The translations under genes and the position numbers were made by a program. From assembly GCA_021463195.1 (NCBI GenBank), contig JAJTXZ010000001.1, positions 1 through 64,000 of the forward strand: a stretch of 64,000 nucleotides of DNA, written 5' to 3'. Shown here piece by piece: positions 18,640 to 27,293 of this stretch. The stretch is from Anaerolineae bacterium (GTDB lineage: Bacteria; Chloroflexota; Anaerolineae; UBA4142; SHND01). Each line of letters starts with the position of its first letter. Positions within the stretch are counted from its first letter, which is position 1. The notes beneath the pieces were generated by a model. That model saw only the letters and a program-made list of their open reading frames with translations, ran no database searches and was not told where the DNA came from.

Positions 18640-19823
18640 AAACCTTGAGGCGCGCACTTCAGCAACAGCTGGTTGAAATGTTCGCCAATGAGCGTCCAAT
18701 CGTATTTGGCGCGCGCGAGCGCGTACGCGTTGTCGGTCAAGCTCTGGCGCAGCGGTTCATTGCGAAACAATTCCAGAATCGCGTCCGCAAACGCGCGCGG
18801 CGTGTCCGCCAGCAATAAATGTTCTCCATGCCGCACGCTCAAGCCTTCCGCGCCTTTGGAAGTTGACACGATAGGCGTGCGCAAAGCCATCGCTTCCAAG
18901 ATTTTCAAACGCGTGCCGCCGCCTTGTCGTAACGGCACAACGCAAATGGCGCTGGCTTTGACCAGCGGCTTGACCTCCGCGACATAGCCCGTGAACGAAA
19001 CAATATTATCTGCGGATAATTCATTTTGGGCAACTTGATTTGCGCGGCCCGTGATGCGCAAATGCGCGGCGGGTTCTTGGGCGCGCACCAAGGGCAAAAT
19101 CTCGCGGACAAAATATTGCGCCGCGTCTCGGTTGGGCGCGAATGCAAGCGCGCCATTGTAAATCAAGGATAACGGTTCGACCGATGCCGTAATCAAATCC
19201 GCCGCGTCGCAATCCACGCCGTTTGGCACGATGGCAATTTGCGTGGACGCAAGACCTAAAGCCAGCGCGTGCGCGCGCTCGACCTCTGAAACCGCCGTCA
19301 CCAATCGAAAATATTTCGCGAGGTTTTGGACCAAGTGTTTGAATTTGACCCAAGTCAAATAATTACGCCGTCGCGCCCAACCGCGCGCGTTAACATACGC
19401 ATCTCGAAAAATTCCGATTTCTAAATCGTCAAACACTAAATTCGACGCGTTGATTTCCGCCGCATAGCGCGCCATGCTCAATTCGCTTGCCACAACCGCA
19501 TCATATTTGTTGGCGTCGAGCGTTTGGCGAATGGCTGCGCTGACTGCCGCGTCGTAGGTTGCCGTCAGATAGCGCGGCTGCGTTGAAAAAAACGCGCGCA
19601 GCGCGGACAAACGACGCGGCGCGAATGGTTTGCGCGGTAGAGCGATAATGTTTTCGCACAGTGCGTCCAATTCAGGAACGCGCGTCACAGTCTGATCGGG
19701 ATCGGTCAGCGCAATCAAAGTAATTTGATGCGCGCGCAGTCCGCGCAACAGCGCGCGCGTGCGCTGGCGCGATCCGTTGTCGGGCGGGTAGGGGAACCAA
19801 CTGGCAAGAAAAAGAATTCTCAA
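18633..19823 (-). CDS. GT4-family glycosyltransferase
   Basis: This 396-residue enzyme starts MRILFLASWFPYPPDNGSRQ at a TTG (19823), overlapping the stop of the preceding GT2 by 4 nt. That suggests coupled translation. Motifs include LVFDDLEIGIFRDAY in the acceptor half and IVPNGVDCD, LIYNGALAFAPNRDAAQYF and GGGTRLKILEAMALRTPIV in the donor half, with the donor Glu in LEAMA. It belongs to the same subgroup as 12229-13419 and 23445-24674. Confidence 0.87.
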   Translation of the reverse strand: MRILFLASWFPYPPDNGSRQRTRALLRGLRAHQITLIALTDPDQTVTRVPELDALCENIIALPRKPFAPRRLSALRAFFSTQPRYLTATYDAAVSAAIRQTLDANKYDAVVASELSMARYAAEINASNLVFDDLEIGIFRDAYVNARGWARRRNYLTWVKFKHLVQNLAKYFRLVTAVSEVERAHALALGLASTQIAIVPNGVDCDAADLITASVEPLSLIYNGALAFAPNRDAAQYFVREILPLVRAQEPAAHLRITGRANQVAQNELSADNIVSFTGYVAEVKPLVKASAICVVPLRQGGGTRLKILEAMALRTPIVSTSKGAEGLSVRHGEHLLLADTPRAFADAILELFRNEPLRQSLTDNAYALARAKYDWTLIGEHFNQLLLKCAPQGLC

Positions 19824-20731
19824 CGCGACTTTTCAAGTTTGTCCGAGCCGCTTTGGTCGCGCCATTCATCGCGCAGCGCGCGCGCCAACGCGTCGCGGTG
19901 CGCGCGCTGCGCGCGCCAACGCGGCAGCAGCGTCCACGCGGTCAAGGTGCGAAGATGGCGCGCCAGCGTCTTGAAATACGCGCTGCCTCTGCCGCGATGT
20001 TTGCGGAGCAGCCGCAATTCATTGCGCGCGGAATAATAAGTGACATGCGGCGCGGGTTTGTACATGCGCTTGACGCCCGCGTGCCAGACGCGCGCGCGTG
20101 GCGCAAACAACACTTCGTAGCCGCGTTGTCGCGCGCGGATGCCCCAATCCACATCTTCGCCGTACATGAATAAAGACGGGTCGAGCAAACCGATGTCGCG
20201 CAGCGCGGCGGCGCGCGCCAAAATCGCGCAGCCGGTCAACCATTCCACTTGCGCGTCATCGGAAAATTTGCCTACATTCGTTTCGTTCATGCCGCGATGG
20301 TACGCGCGCCCGTCCGATGTCAGCAATCCGCCCGCGGACTGGATTACATTTTTTTCGTCGGCGTGATACACCAGCGGTCCCAGCAGCGCAGCGCGCGGAT
20401 GTTCGCGCGCCGCTGCGAGCAGCGCATCCAGCCAATCCGACGCGACAATCACATCGTTATTCACCAACGCCACAAATTCCGCGTTGCGCCGCAGCGCGTA
20501 GGCGATGCCGCGATTATTGCCGCGCGTATAGCCGAGATTTGCGTTGTTCGCGAGGACCGTGACGCGCGGAAATTCGCGCGCGACGCGCATCAATGTTTCG
20601 TCGGTCGAAGCATTGTCCACGACCAGCACGTTAAACTGCGCGGGCGGCGCGGCATACAGCGCTTGGAGGCACGCGCGGGTAGCTTGCCATTGATTGAATG
20701 TCAAGACCACCACCCAAACAGCGCCCGTCAT
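19820..20731 (-). CDS. GT2-family glycosyltransferase
   Basis: This 303-residue GT-A enzyme starts at ATG 20731. Motifs are VVVLTFNQWQATRAC, VLVVDNASTDETLMR, NLGYTRGNNRGIAYAL, LVNNDVIVASDWLD (NND, the DxD equivalent), WLTGCAILARAAALRDIG and MYGEDVDWGIRARQRG. The tail after about 230 is strongly basic and Arg/Trp-rich, typical of peripheral membrane attachment. It lies 6 nt downstream of the flavoprotein gene. Closest relatives in the window are at 28464 and 16257. Confidence 0.88.
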   Translation of the reverse strand: MTGAVWVVVLTFNQWQATRACLQALYAAPPAQFNVLVVDNASTDETLMRVAREFPRVTVLANNANLGYTRGNNRGIAYALRRNAEFVALVNNDVIVASDWLDALLAAAREHPRAALLGPLVYHADEKNVIQSAGGLLTSDGRAYHRGMNETNVGKFSDDAQVEWLTGCAILARAAALRDIGLLDPSLFMYGEDVDWGIRARQRGYEVLFAPRARVWHAGVKRMYKPAPHVTYYSARNELRLLRKHRGRGSAYFKTLARHLRTLTAWTLLPRWRAQRAHRDALARALRDEWRDQSGSDKLEKSR

Positions 20732-20737
20732 GCGCGC

Positions 20738-22093
20738 TCAGCTCCACACCGTTTCGGGCGCGCCGTTCAAAATAAAATTCACCGCCTCCGCGCCTTGCAT
20801 CACCGAATGATCCATGTTGCCGATTTCGTATTTCCACGAACCGAAACGCCCGCGCGACAAGATATTGCGCTGCATCAAAAAGGGTTGCAATCTGGCTAAC
20901 GCCGCGTCGCGCTCGAGCGTTGGAATGGGATACGCATATTCCGATTCCTCGACATATCTGGAAACGATGCGCGCGCGGTCGGCGTCTTGGAGCAGCGCAC
21001 TGTTGACCAAACCGTCAATCGTTTCATCTACCACGCGCGCGCGGTCAACCGGTTTGTGCGGCGAAAACGAAATCTCGCACATCAACGAACTGTAAATATC
21101 CGCGCGTCCATCTGGCACATTGTGCGGTGAATAATTATGAAAATAGGTCACGCGGTAGAATGGGCTGTTGCTTTCGGGGAAATACATCCAACACCAATTG
21201 GTCTCGATGCGTTTTTCCAAACCGATGCCGACAGTAAAGATGCCGTTGTGTTGAAGCAAGCGCGCGGCATCTTCCAAAGCGCTCTGGCGCGGCTTGAGCA
21301 ATGGGATTAAAAGATCGAGCGGCATGGTTGTCACGATGGCGTCAAACGTGTCGCCGCTGCCGTCTTGAAAACTGACTGTGCGTTTTGCGAGATCGAGTTC
21401 GACGAGCGTTTTGTTGCAATGCACGCGGTCTTGGAAGCGTTTTGCCGCGCGCCGATAGATTTCGCCCGTGCCGCCATACAAAGGAAATTTGAATTTATTG
21501 TTCGGGCCCCAATTCACATCATCGCGCGCATAGACAACATTTCGCAGAACACGCGCGAGGTCCACTTTGCTCACGCGTTCGGCAATCCATTGCTTGTCCA
21601 TCCTTTCCAAGGGATATGCCCAAACTTTGAAATTGTAGGGGCGCATAAAATACTTGGCGATGCCTTCGCCAAACAATGCCGTTGTCCACGCGCCAAAGTT
21701 TTGAGTGTCCTCGTACGCATTCTCTTGATTGGCTTGGACGAGCCCGAGCAAACATTCCATCAACGCGTCTTGAGGCAAGTAACGCACATTGTTTTGAAAC
21801 GGATACGGCACCCAGGTATCCAACAAGCGAATCCAGCTTTGACGCTCGTGTTCCAAATAATCCGCGCCGAGCATCTGATTCAAAAATTCATCAAAGTACG
21901 GATAGTGCGAAAAGATAACATGCCCGCCTTCGTCCCACACAAAGCCGCGCGCGTCGGTGTGCGACGAAGCATGCCCGCCGATGTAGGCATTGCGTTCGTA
22001 CAAGTTCCAATTTTCGTAACCCAATTCATGCAAGCGATACGCGGCGCCAATTCCGGTGGGACCTGCGCCAATGACCACGATTCGACTAGACAC
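20738..22093 (-). CDS. FAD-dependent oxidoreductase/UDP-galactopyranose-mutase-like protein
   Basis: I chose the GTG at 22093 because AAGGAG ends 5 nt upstream; another GTG at 22099 overlaps that site. This gives 451 residues. The N-terminal dinucleotide fold is VVIGAGPTGIGAAYRL, then NLYERNAYIGGHASSHTD and FVWDEGGHVIFSHYPYFDEF. The pattern is that of the amine-oxidase/protoporphyrinogen-oxidase and UGM superfamily. WVPYPFQNNVRYLP and FMRPYNFKVWAYPLERMD resemble the substrate region of UGM-like proteins (mutases making furanose sugars). A role in making or rearranging an activated sugar fits the setting. A desaturase or oxidase role cannot be excluded. It overlaps the upstream GT stop by 8 nt. 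Confidence 0.75.
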   Translation of the reverse strand: MSSRIVVIGAGPTGIGAAYRLHELGYENWNLYERNAYIGGHASSHTDARGFVWDEGGHVIFSHYPYFDEFLNQMLGADYLEHERQSWIRLLDTWVPYPFQNNVRYLPQDALMECLLGLVQANQENAYEDTQNFGAWTTALFGEGIAKYFMRPYNFKVWAYPLERMDKQWIAERVSKVDLARVLRNVVYARDDVNWGPNNKFKFPLYGGTGEIYRRAAKRFQDRVHCNKTLVELDLAKRTVSFQDGSGDTFDAIVTTMPLDLLIPLLKPRQSALEDAARLLQHNGIFTVGIGLEKRIETNWCWMYFPESNSPFYRVTYFHNYSPHNVPDGRADIYSSLMCEISFSPHKPVDRARVVDETIDGLVNSALLQDADRARIVSRYVEESEYAYPIPTLERDAALARLQPFLMQRNILSRGRFGSWKYEIGNMDHSVMQGAEAVNFILNGAPETVWS

Positions 22094-23441
22094 GCACACT
22101 CCTTTTTGCCATGACTGTATTGTACAGCGCCAGCAATTCGTTCATTTCATCATCCATTGGTTTCACGCGCGGGATGCCGCGCCGCAATGTTTCGACGCGC
22201 GCGGGTTCATCCACCAAACTTTGGATTTGGCGCGCCAAGTCATTCACGTCGCCGCGCGCAAACAGCAAGCCATTTACATCATGCGTGACATATTCCGCCG
22301 CGCTGCCCAAATTGCCGGCAATGACGGGCGTGCCTGTCTCGAACGCTTCGCGCACCACGCGCGGCGCATTTTCGTACCAAATCGAGGGGAACGCCAAAAC
22401 ATCAAGCCCTTGCAGCACGGTATAAACTTGCTCGCGGTCATACGTTCCCGCAAAGATGATACTTGGGTTGCCGCGCGCTTTCGCTTGCAATATTCGACCG
22501 AATGTAGGAAACGCGTTCACGTTGCCGTACAGAATGAGCTGCGGCGGTTTCGCGCGCGGCGTGATTTTTTGAAACGCGTCAATCAGCACGTCAACGCCTT
22601 TCATCTTGGTCATTTGTCCCAGATAGCCGATGCGTAAATGGTCGGACGACGATTTGCGCCAACGCGCGGTAAGCGGCGGTTTCGGTTCGAGATGCGCGAT
22701 GAGATGTAATTTTTCTCTTGGCACCTGATTTGCCTCCACCATGTCCATGATGAATTGCGACGGCGAAATAATCGCGTCGGTTTGAATTAACGCGTCAAAT
22801 AATTTATCGCGCCGCGCGCCAAGTTGTCTCTTGCGCGCCGCGAGTCCCGTAGAGTTTGCGAGCAACGAATTGTTTGCGGCAAGATGCCAAAACGCGCGCG
22901 ATGCGCGCGGCGCGCGTTCGTCGAAAAAACGATAGCGGCGTTGTTGGTCCATGACGCAGCGCGCGCAATCTACCAAGTCGCTGGGACCCTCGCACAACGT
23001 GTTGTCGCCGCGCAAGAGAATGTTGACGGCGCATTGAAACCAGAATTCGAGCAAGGTGACAAAGGTGGGAATCCCTGCCGCGCGCGCCGCATCCAGCGCG
23101 CTGGCTGAAATGAGATAGCCGCCGATCACATGGAACACGTCAGGCGGGTCTTGCGCCAACCAGGTTCGCAGATGCTCGCCAATCCACGGATTGTCATACG
23201 CGTAGCGGAATGGGTCAGGCGCGCGCTCAAGATTAAAAAAAAGACGGCGCACGGGAATTCCATCAAAGGTGTCATCCACAAAACGCAGCGTATTTGTTTC
23301 GGTCGCGTTTGGCGATTCAACGCAAAGGACTCGCACACGGTGACCGCGCCGCTGCAGCCAGCGCGCGGTCTCGTAGGTGCGTAATTCACCCCCCCCCCAA
23401 TACTTTGGCGGAAAGTGATGAGTCGCCAAGAGAATGTTCAA
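22086..23441 (-). CDS. GT4-family glycosyltransferase with intragenic G10 tract
   Basis: This 451-residue transferase begins at TTG 23441 (NILLATHHFPP), three nt after the previous stop. The glycine-rich acceptor loop YWGGGELRT is encoded through a run of ten G (plus-strand C at 23389-23398). An insertion or deletion there would shift the frame near codon 16. Donor motifs are IGYLGQMTKMKGVDVLIDAF, ILYGNVNAF, AFPSIWYENAPRVVREAF (E-x-x-x-x-x-x-E) and TPVIAGNLGSAAEYV. A cysteine pair near VDCARCVMDQQ follows LCEGPSD, a feature shared by GT4 proteins with a small Cys-rich insertion. Its 3' end overlaps the flavoprotein start. Confidence 0.88.
   Translation of the reverse strand: MNILLATHHFPPKYWGGGELRTYETARWLQRRGHRVRVLCVESPNATETNTLRFVDDTFDGIPVRRLFFNLERAPDPFRYAYDNPWIGEHLRTWLAQDPPDVFHVIGGYLISASALDAARAAGIPTFVTLLEFWFQCAVNILLRGDNTLCEGPSDLVDCARCVMDQQRRYRFFDERAPRASRAFWHLAANNSLLANSTGLAARKRQLGARRDKLFDALIQTDAIISPSQFIMDMVEANQVPREKLHLIAHLEPKPPLTARWRKSSSDHLRIGYLGQMTKMKGVDVLIDAFQKITPRAKPPQLILYGNVNAFPTFGRILQAKARGNPSIIFAGTYDREQVYTVLQGLDVLAFPSIWYENAPRVVREAFETGTPVIAGNLGSAAEYVTHDVNGLLFARGDVNDLARQIQSLVDEPARVETLRRGIPRVKPMDDEMNELLALYNTVMAKRSVRV
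23389..23398 (-). repeat. Homopolymeric G10 tract in glycosyltransferase gene
   Basis: Ten consecutive C on the plus strand (G on the coding strand) encode the end of Trp and three Gly codons. Tracts of this length in glycan genes are known slipped-strand mutation sites in other bacteria. Gly in the neighbouring genes is mostly GGC, so the GGG codons stand out. Confidence 0.95.
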
Positions 23442-23444
23442 GGT

Positions 23445-24674
23445 TTAATTGTCCGCATCGCGCGCGCCGAGAGTTTGATAGATCTGATTCAACAGCTGCG
23501 CCGCGTGCGTCATGGAATATTTTTGGACGGCGAGTTGGTAACCTGCTTCGCCCAACGCGCGACGCTGCGCCGAATCGCCAAGCAGCGCGATGACTGCCGC
23601 CGCGAAATTTTTGGCGTCGTCAGCCCGAAGCAAATGTTTTCCGGCTTGCGCTTCTAAACCTTCGGCGCCGATTGTGGTAGCGACGACCGCTTTCCGCATC
23701 GCCCACGCTTCGATAATTTTAATGCGCGTCCCGCTGCCGCTCAAAATGGGCGCGATGCACACCGTCGCCTGTTCGAGAAAAGGACGCACATCCGCGACAT
23801 CCGCGTGAACGTGAATTTGCGTGTTTTGCATTGCCAGAATAGAGGGCGCGGGTTTGTATCCGACAATGTTCAATTCCGCCGCAGGCACGGCAGATTGGAT
23901 TTGCGGAAAAATTTCGCGGACGAAAAACTCGAGGGCTTGGACGTTGGGCATGTACGAAAGCGTTCCGGTAAAGAGAATCGAATTTTCCACCGCAGGCGGA
24001 TGGTCACTTGAAAAGTATTCCAAATCTACCGCGTTGGGCGTCATAAAGGTTCGCGCCGTTGGCGCGATTTGGAGCGCGGTGGCACGGTCGGTTTCGGAAA
24101 CAAAGAGCGCGGCGGCGGCGTTCGTCAGAATCGTTTGCTCGACGTGTTCAAGTTTTTGAATTTCGCGCGCGTGCTGCCATTGATGGGTGCGCCGCCGCAA
24201 ATTCGCGCGGTCAATCCGCGCGAATAAAATCGAAAAGAGGTCCGGGAAATCTGCCAACACGCGGCGCGCGGCGCGCGGCGCATTTATGAGCATCGGTTCG
24301 CCGATGATATGCACAAGCTCAGGCGCGCGCGTCTGAATGACTTGGTTAATCGCTTCACGCAGAACCGGGTCGTATTTTTCATGATAGATATGCGGTTTGG
24401 TTGCGAACAGCGCATGCCGCCACGCGCGAAATTGGCGTTTGAGACGCGCGCTCGGTTGCGCTGCCGGTTGCGGGCGCGCAGGATTGGGCAGGCGCACGAG
24501 TTGAAAGGGGACGGCAGGCGAGGTTTGCGGTTCAGGCAAACTTTCCGGATTGGTGAACGCAATCGTGAATTCATGTTCGCCCGCGAGTTTCCGCAAACGA
24601 TGAAACGTTTGTTGAACGCCCATCGTGTTATTGTCCGCGCGCGGCGGCGCGTTCGAAACAACAAGGATACGCAT
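23445..24674 (-). CDS. GT4-family glycosyltransferase
   Basis: This 409-residue enzyme starts at ATG 24674, which shares a base with the upstream TGA (TGATG), so translation is probably coupled. The N-terminus is MRILVVSNAPPRADNNTMG. The donor half has FMTPNAVDLEYF, ILFTGTLSYMPNVQALEFF, LNIVGYKPAPS, GSGTRIKIIEAWAMRKAVV and GAEGLEAQAGKHLLRAD. Glu in IEAWA is the donor-site residue. It belongs to the same subgroup as 12229 and 18633. Confidence 0.87.
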   Translation of the reverse strand: MRILVVSNAPPRADNNTMGVQQTFHRLRKLAGEHEFTIAFTNPESLPEPQTSPAVPFQLVRLPNPARPQPAAQPSARLKRQFRAWRHALFATKPHIYHEKYDPVLREAINQVIQTRAPELVHIIGEPMLINAPRAARRVLADFPDLFSILFARIDRANLRRRTHQWQHAREIQKLEHVEQTILTNAAAALFVSETDRATALQIAPTARTFMTPNAVDLEYFSSDHPPAVENSILFTGTLSYMPNVQALEFFVREIFPQIQSAVPAAELNIVGYKPAPSILAMQNTQIHVHADVADVRPFLEQATVCIAPILSGSGTRIKIIEAWAMRKAVVATTIGAEGLEAQAGKHLLRADDAKNFAAAVIALLGDSAQRRALGEAGYQLAVQKYSMTHAAQLLNQIYQTLGARDADN

Positions 24675-26044
24675 CAATCTATATAACCCAGCGCTTTTAA
24701 CCGTTCCACCACCTGCGCGTCAAGCTCATTCTCTTCGGCGCTTGACGTTTCCGGCGCCTTGCCTTCCATCCACGCGCGCAGCGCTTGAAGCAGCGTCTGC
24801 GCGGTTTCGGGCTGCGTTGCAAAACAATCATGCCGCTCGCGCGGGTCGTCTGTCAGATTATACAATTCAAATTTATGTTCGAGGTGACGCGGCGTGTAAA
24901 TCAATTTCCATTCGCGCGTGCGTGCCATGCGAAGATACCCTTCCGTGCCCGACATGTAGCGCCAAGGGACGTTGTGATAATCGCGTTCACTCTCCGCAAA
25001 CGTATATGCGCGTCCGCCTGTGCCGTGCTGCATCAAGCCGGATAAACTTGTGCCATCTAGCTTGTCCGGGACCGACAGACCGACGTGTTCCAACACGGTT
25101 GGCAGAATGTCAATGGATTGCACTTGCGTATCAATGGCTTTGCCGCGCGGAATATCTGGTCCAAACAAGAGCAGCGGCACGCGCACGGCTTCGTCATACA
25201 ATTCATCGCCGTGGTCAAACCAAATCCCGTGGTCGCCCAATCCTTCGCCATGGTCGCCCATGACGACGAGCAGCGTTTGGTCGAGTGCGCGCTGATTGGT
25301 CAAACCTGCCACCAGCCGTTCCAATTCGCCATCCACAAAACGAATCGCCGCGTCGTAATGCGTGACCGCGTGCGCATAGTCCAACGGCGAACTCGCTTGA
25401 CCCATCAAGAAATAACGGCGGTCATTGAAATCGTTAAAGACGTGCGCGCGCCCTTGACACGCTTCGTACAATTCAACAAAAGCTTGCGGCGGTTGATAGG
25501 GCCAGTGCGTTGTAAAGTAACGCAGCAATGTAAAGGTTGGCGTATCGGGATGTTTTTGAATCCATGCCAACGTATCAGCAGTGCGTTTTTGGTCGTGTTC
25601 AAAAAAAGAGCGTGCAGGCGCGCGTTGACTGCCGCGCGCGAGACGTTGCCGCCAGCGCGCGGTTTTTCCGACAGGTTGATTGTCAAAATAATCAAAGCCG
25701 CGCGCCAAGCCCGCGTTATGCAAATCATCCGTATCCGCCCAGCCATGCCAGCCGGCAGTATGCAGAATGCTGCCGAGAGTGGGAATTTCCGACGCGAGGG
25801 GTTTGTCACCGATGAAACGCACGCCGTGCCGCTGAGGGTACAAGCCGGTTAGGATGGAGGTGAATGCCTGCCAGGTGCGAACCGCAGGCGAGATACATTG
25901 TGAAAATATTGTCGCGCGTTCGGAAAACTTTTCCAAAAAGGGCGTAGTCGGACGCGCATAGCCGAACAAACTGAGATGGTCGGGGCGCAGCGCTTCGATG
26001 ACAAATAAAATAAGATGGCGTACGGGACCGGAGGATTCGTTCAT
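24674..26044 (-). CDS. Sulfatase-superfamily enzyme with Thr at the nucleophile position
   Basis: The start is ATG 26044, one nt after the upstream stop; this gives 456 residues. The alkaline-phosphatase/sulfatase fold is clear: HLILFVIEALRPDHLSLFGY, TPFLEKFSERATIF, TGLYPQRHGV, VVMGDHGEGLGDHGIWFDHG (D264-H265) and SIDILPTVLEHVG. In sulfatases the nucleophile lies in C/S-x-P-S-R-x4-T-G and becomes formylglycine. Here the aligned segment is TWQAFTSILTG with Thr57 in that place, and no Cys or Ser. This is the arrangement of phosphoethanolamine/phosphoglycerol transferases and phosphodiesterases, so phosphate chemistry on the glycan is more likely than desulfation. No signal peptide is visible, so it may act in the cytoplasm. 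Confidence 0.82.
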   Translation of the reverse strand: MNESSGPVRHLILFVIEALRPDHLSLFGYARPTTPFLEKFSERATIFSQCISPAVRTWQAFTSILTGLYPQRHGVRFIGDKPLASEIPTLGSILHTAGWHGWADTDDLHNAGLARGFDYFDNQPVGKTARWRQRLARGSQRAPARSFFEHDQKRTADTLAWIQKHPDTPTFTLLRYFTTHWPYQPPQAFVELYEACQGRAHVFNDFNDRRYFLMGQASSPLDYAHAVTHYDAAIRFVDGELERLVAGLTNQRALDQTLLVVMGDHGEGLGDHGIWFDHGDELYDEAVRVPLLLFGPDIPRGKAIDTQVQSIDILPTVLEHVGLSVPDKLDGTSLSGLMQHGTGGRAYTFAESERDYHNVPWRYMSGTEGYLRMARTREWKLIYTPRHLEHKFELYNLTDDPRERHDCFATQPETAQTLLQALRAWMEGKAPETSSAEENELDAQVVERLKALGYID

Positions 26045-26045
26045 A

Positions 26046-27293
26046 TCAATTTTGTTTAGATGAAACTTGGACTCGGCCATGTTTCCCGTTCCAATTTCGC
26101 AGGGTATTGTCGTATTCCGCGAGATTGCGCCGCGCGATAATATTGGGCGCATAGCTTTGTTCCACGCGCGCGCGCGCTTGAAGACCCAGCGCGCGCGCGC
26201 GCGTTGGATTTTTTAAAAGTTCAACCAGCGCGGTCGCGAGCGCGGCGGGGTCGTCGGGCGGAATGAGCAAACCACTGTGTTGGTCTTGAATCATGTCTTG
26301 CAGTCCGCCGACGCGGCTTGCAATCACGGCGCGCGCGCTCGCCATCGCTTCCAGACATGCGATGCCGACGGCTTCCCATTGCGAGGGAAAGACGCACACG
26401 TGCGCGCGCCGCAGCTGCGCGCCGAGTTCTGTGTTGGGCAGCGCGCCGGTAAAGGACGCATAGCGCGCGACTCCAAGCGCGTTCAACTGCGCTTCGAGCG
26501 CCGCGCGGGTTGAGCGGCCGTCAAAAATTCGGTCATTGCCGACAAAGACAAAACGCGCGTTTGGAATTTCAGCTATGACGCGCGGGATGGCTTTGACGAG
26601 CGTAAAGACGCCTTTGCGCGGTTCGAGCTGTCCCGTGTACAGCGCTAGCGGCGCAGCGTCATCTAACGCGGGTGGAAGCGCTGGAAAGCGTTCGAGGTTG
26701 ACGGGGACCGGAATGATGGGAATATTTTGCGCGTCGAGATGATAGCGTTCTGCCACAATATCGGCAAGACTGCGGCTCCCGGCGATAATGCGGTCGGCGC
26801 GCCGCGTCCACTCTTTATCCAACGCGTCCACAATGCGCCAATCGCGCGTCGCGCGCATTTGATTTAACGCGCGCAAAACAAATAATGGCGTGTGCAGGCG
26901 AATCAGAATCGGGACTTGGCGCGTGAACGAATAAAAAAAACCTTCCGCCCACAATTCGGTCGCTTCGATAATTTCGATTTTGTTGGCGCGGACAATGCGC
27001 GTCAACGCGCCGTAAAGGCCGAACGCGTATTCCAGTTGATGTTTGGTCCACGGAAAATAGGCGTGCCAAATGCGCCGCAAGATAGGCAGCTCGAATTTCC
27101 AACGACGAATGCGATGCACCTGCACGCGGTCCTGCATGTACGTATACGACGCTTGGCCGGGCGCGGCGGTGGAGACGACATGCACGGTGTGGCCCATTTG
27201 AGTATACGCGTGCGCGATGCTGTGCATGTACGAACCGACGCCGCCCATGGCGGATTCCGGCGGATATTCTTGCGCGAGCAATAGAATATTCAT
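26046..27293 (-). CDS. GT4-family glycosyltransferase
   Basis: The open frame runs to 27608, but ATG 27293 (MNILLLAQEYPPESAMGGVG) is right: it makes a 4-bp ATGA overlap with the upstream stop. This gives 415 residues. Motifs are the Gly-rich acceptor loop MGGVGSYMH, PVPVNLERF, LYTGQLEPRKGVFTLVKA, VCVFPSQWEAVGIACLEAMA (E-x7-E) and ARAVIASRVGGLQDMI. All are as in classical retaining GT4 enzymes. A T8 run lies in the coding strand at 26933-26940, shorter than the G10 tract of its neighbour. Confidence 0.9.
   Translation of the reverse strand: MNILLLAQEYPPESAMGGVGSYMHSIAHAYTQMGHTVHVVSTAAPGQASYTYMQDRVQVHRIRRWKFELPILRRIWHAYFPWTKHQLEYAFGLYGALTRIVRANKIEIIEATELWAEGFFYSFTRQVPILIRLHTPLFVLRALNQMRATRDWRIVDALDKEWTRRADRIIAGSRSLADIVAERYHLDAQNIPIIPVPVNLERFPALPPALDDAAPLALYTGQLEPRKGVFTLVKAIPRVIAEIPNARFVFVGNDRIFDGRSTRAALEAQLNALGVARYASFTGALPNTELGAQLRRAHVCVFPSQWEAVGIACLEAMASARAVIASRVGGLQDMIQDQHSGLLIPPDDPAALATALVELLKNPTRARALGLQARARVEQSYAPNIIARRNLAEYDNTLRNWNGKHGRVQVSSKQN

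Noticed and set aside
20249-20899. 216-codon plus-strand ORF opposite GT2 and flavoprotein genes
   Set aside because: It spans the boundary of two real minus-strand genes and has a low-complexity translation.
21365-22114. 249-codon plus-strand ORF opposite the flavoprotein
   Set aside because: It lies wholly antisense to a gene with clear FAD motifs and shows no motif of its own.
25085-25852. 255-codon plus-strand ORF opposite the sulfatase-fold gene
   Set aside because: Antisense shadow of a gene with clear catalytic motifs; no start signals.
24674-26044. Formylglycine-dependent arylsulfatase
   Set aside because: The nucleophile position is Thr, not Cys or Ser, in the alignment to the T-G anchored motif.
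26933-26940. T8 run in the GT4 at 26046 as a second phase-variable tract
   Set aside because: Eight T encoding two Phe is within normal chance for A/T runs here and much less mutable than G10.
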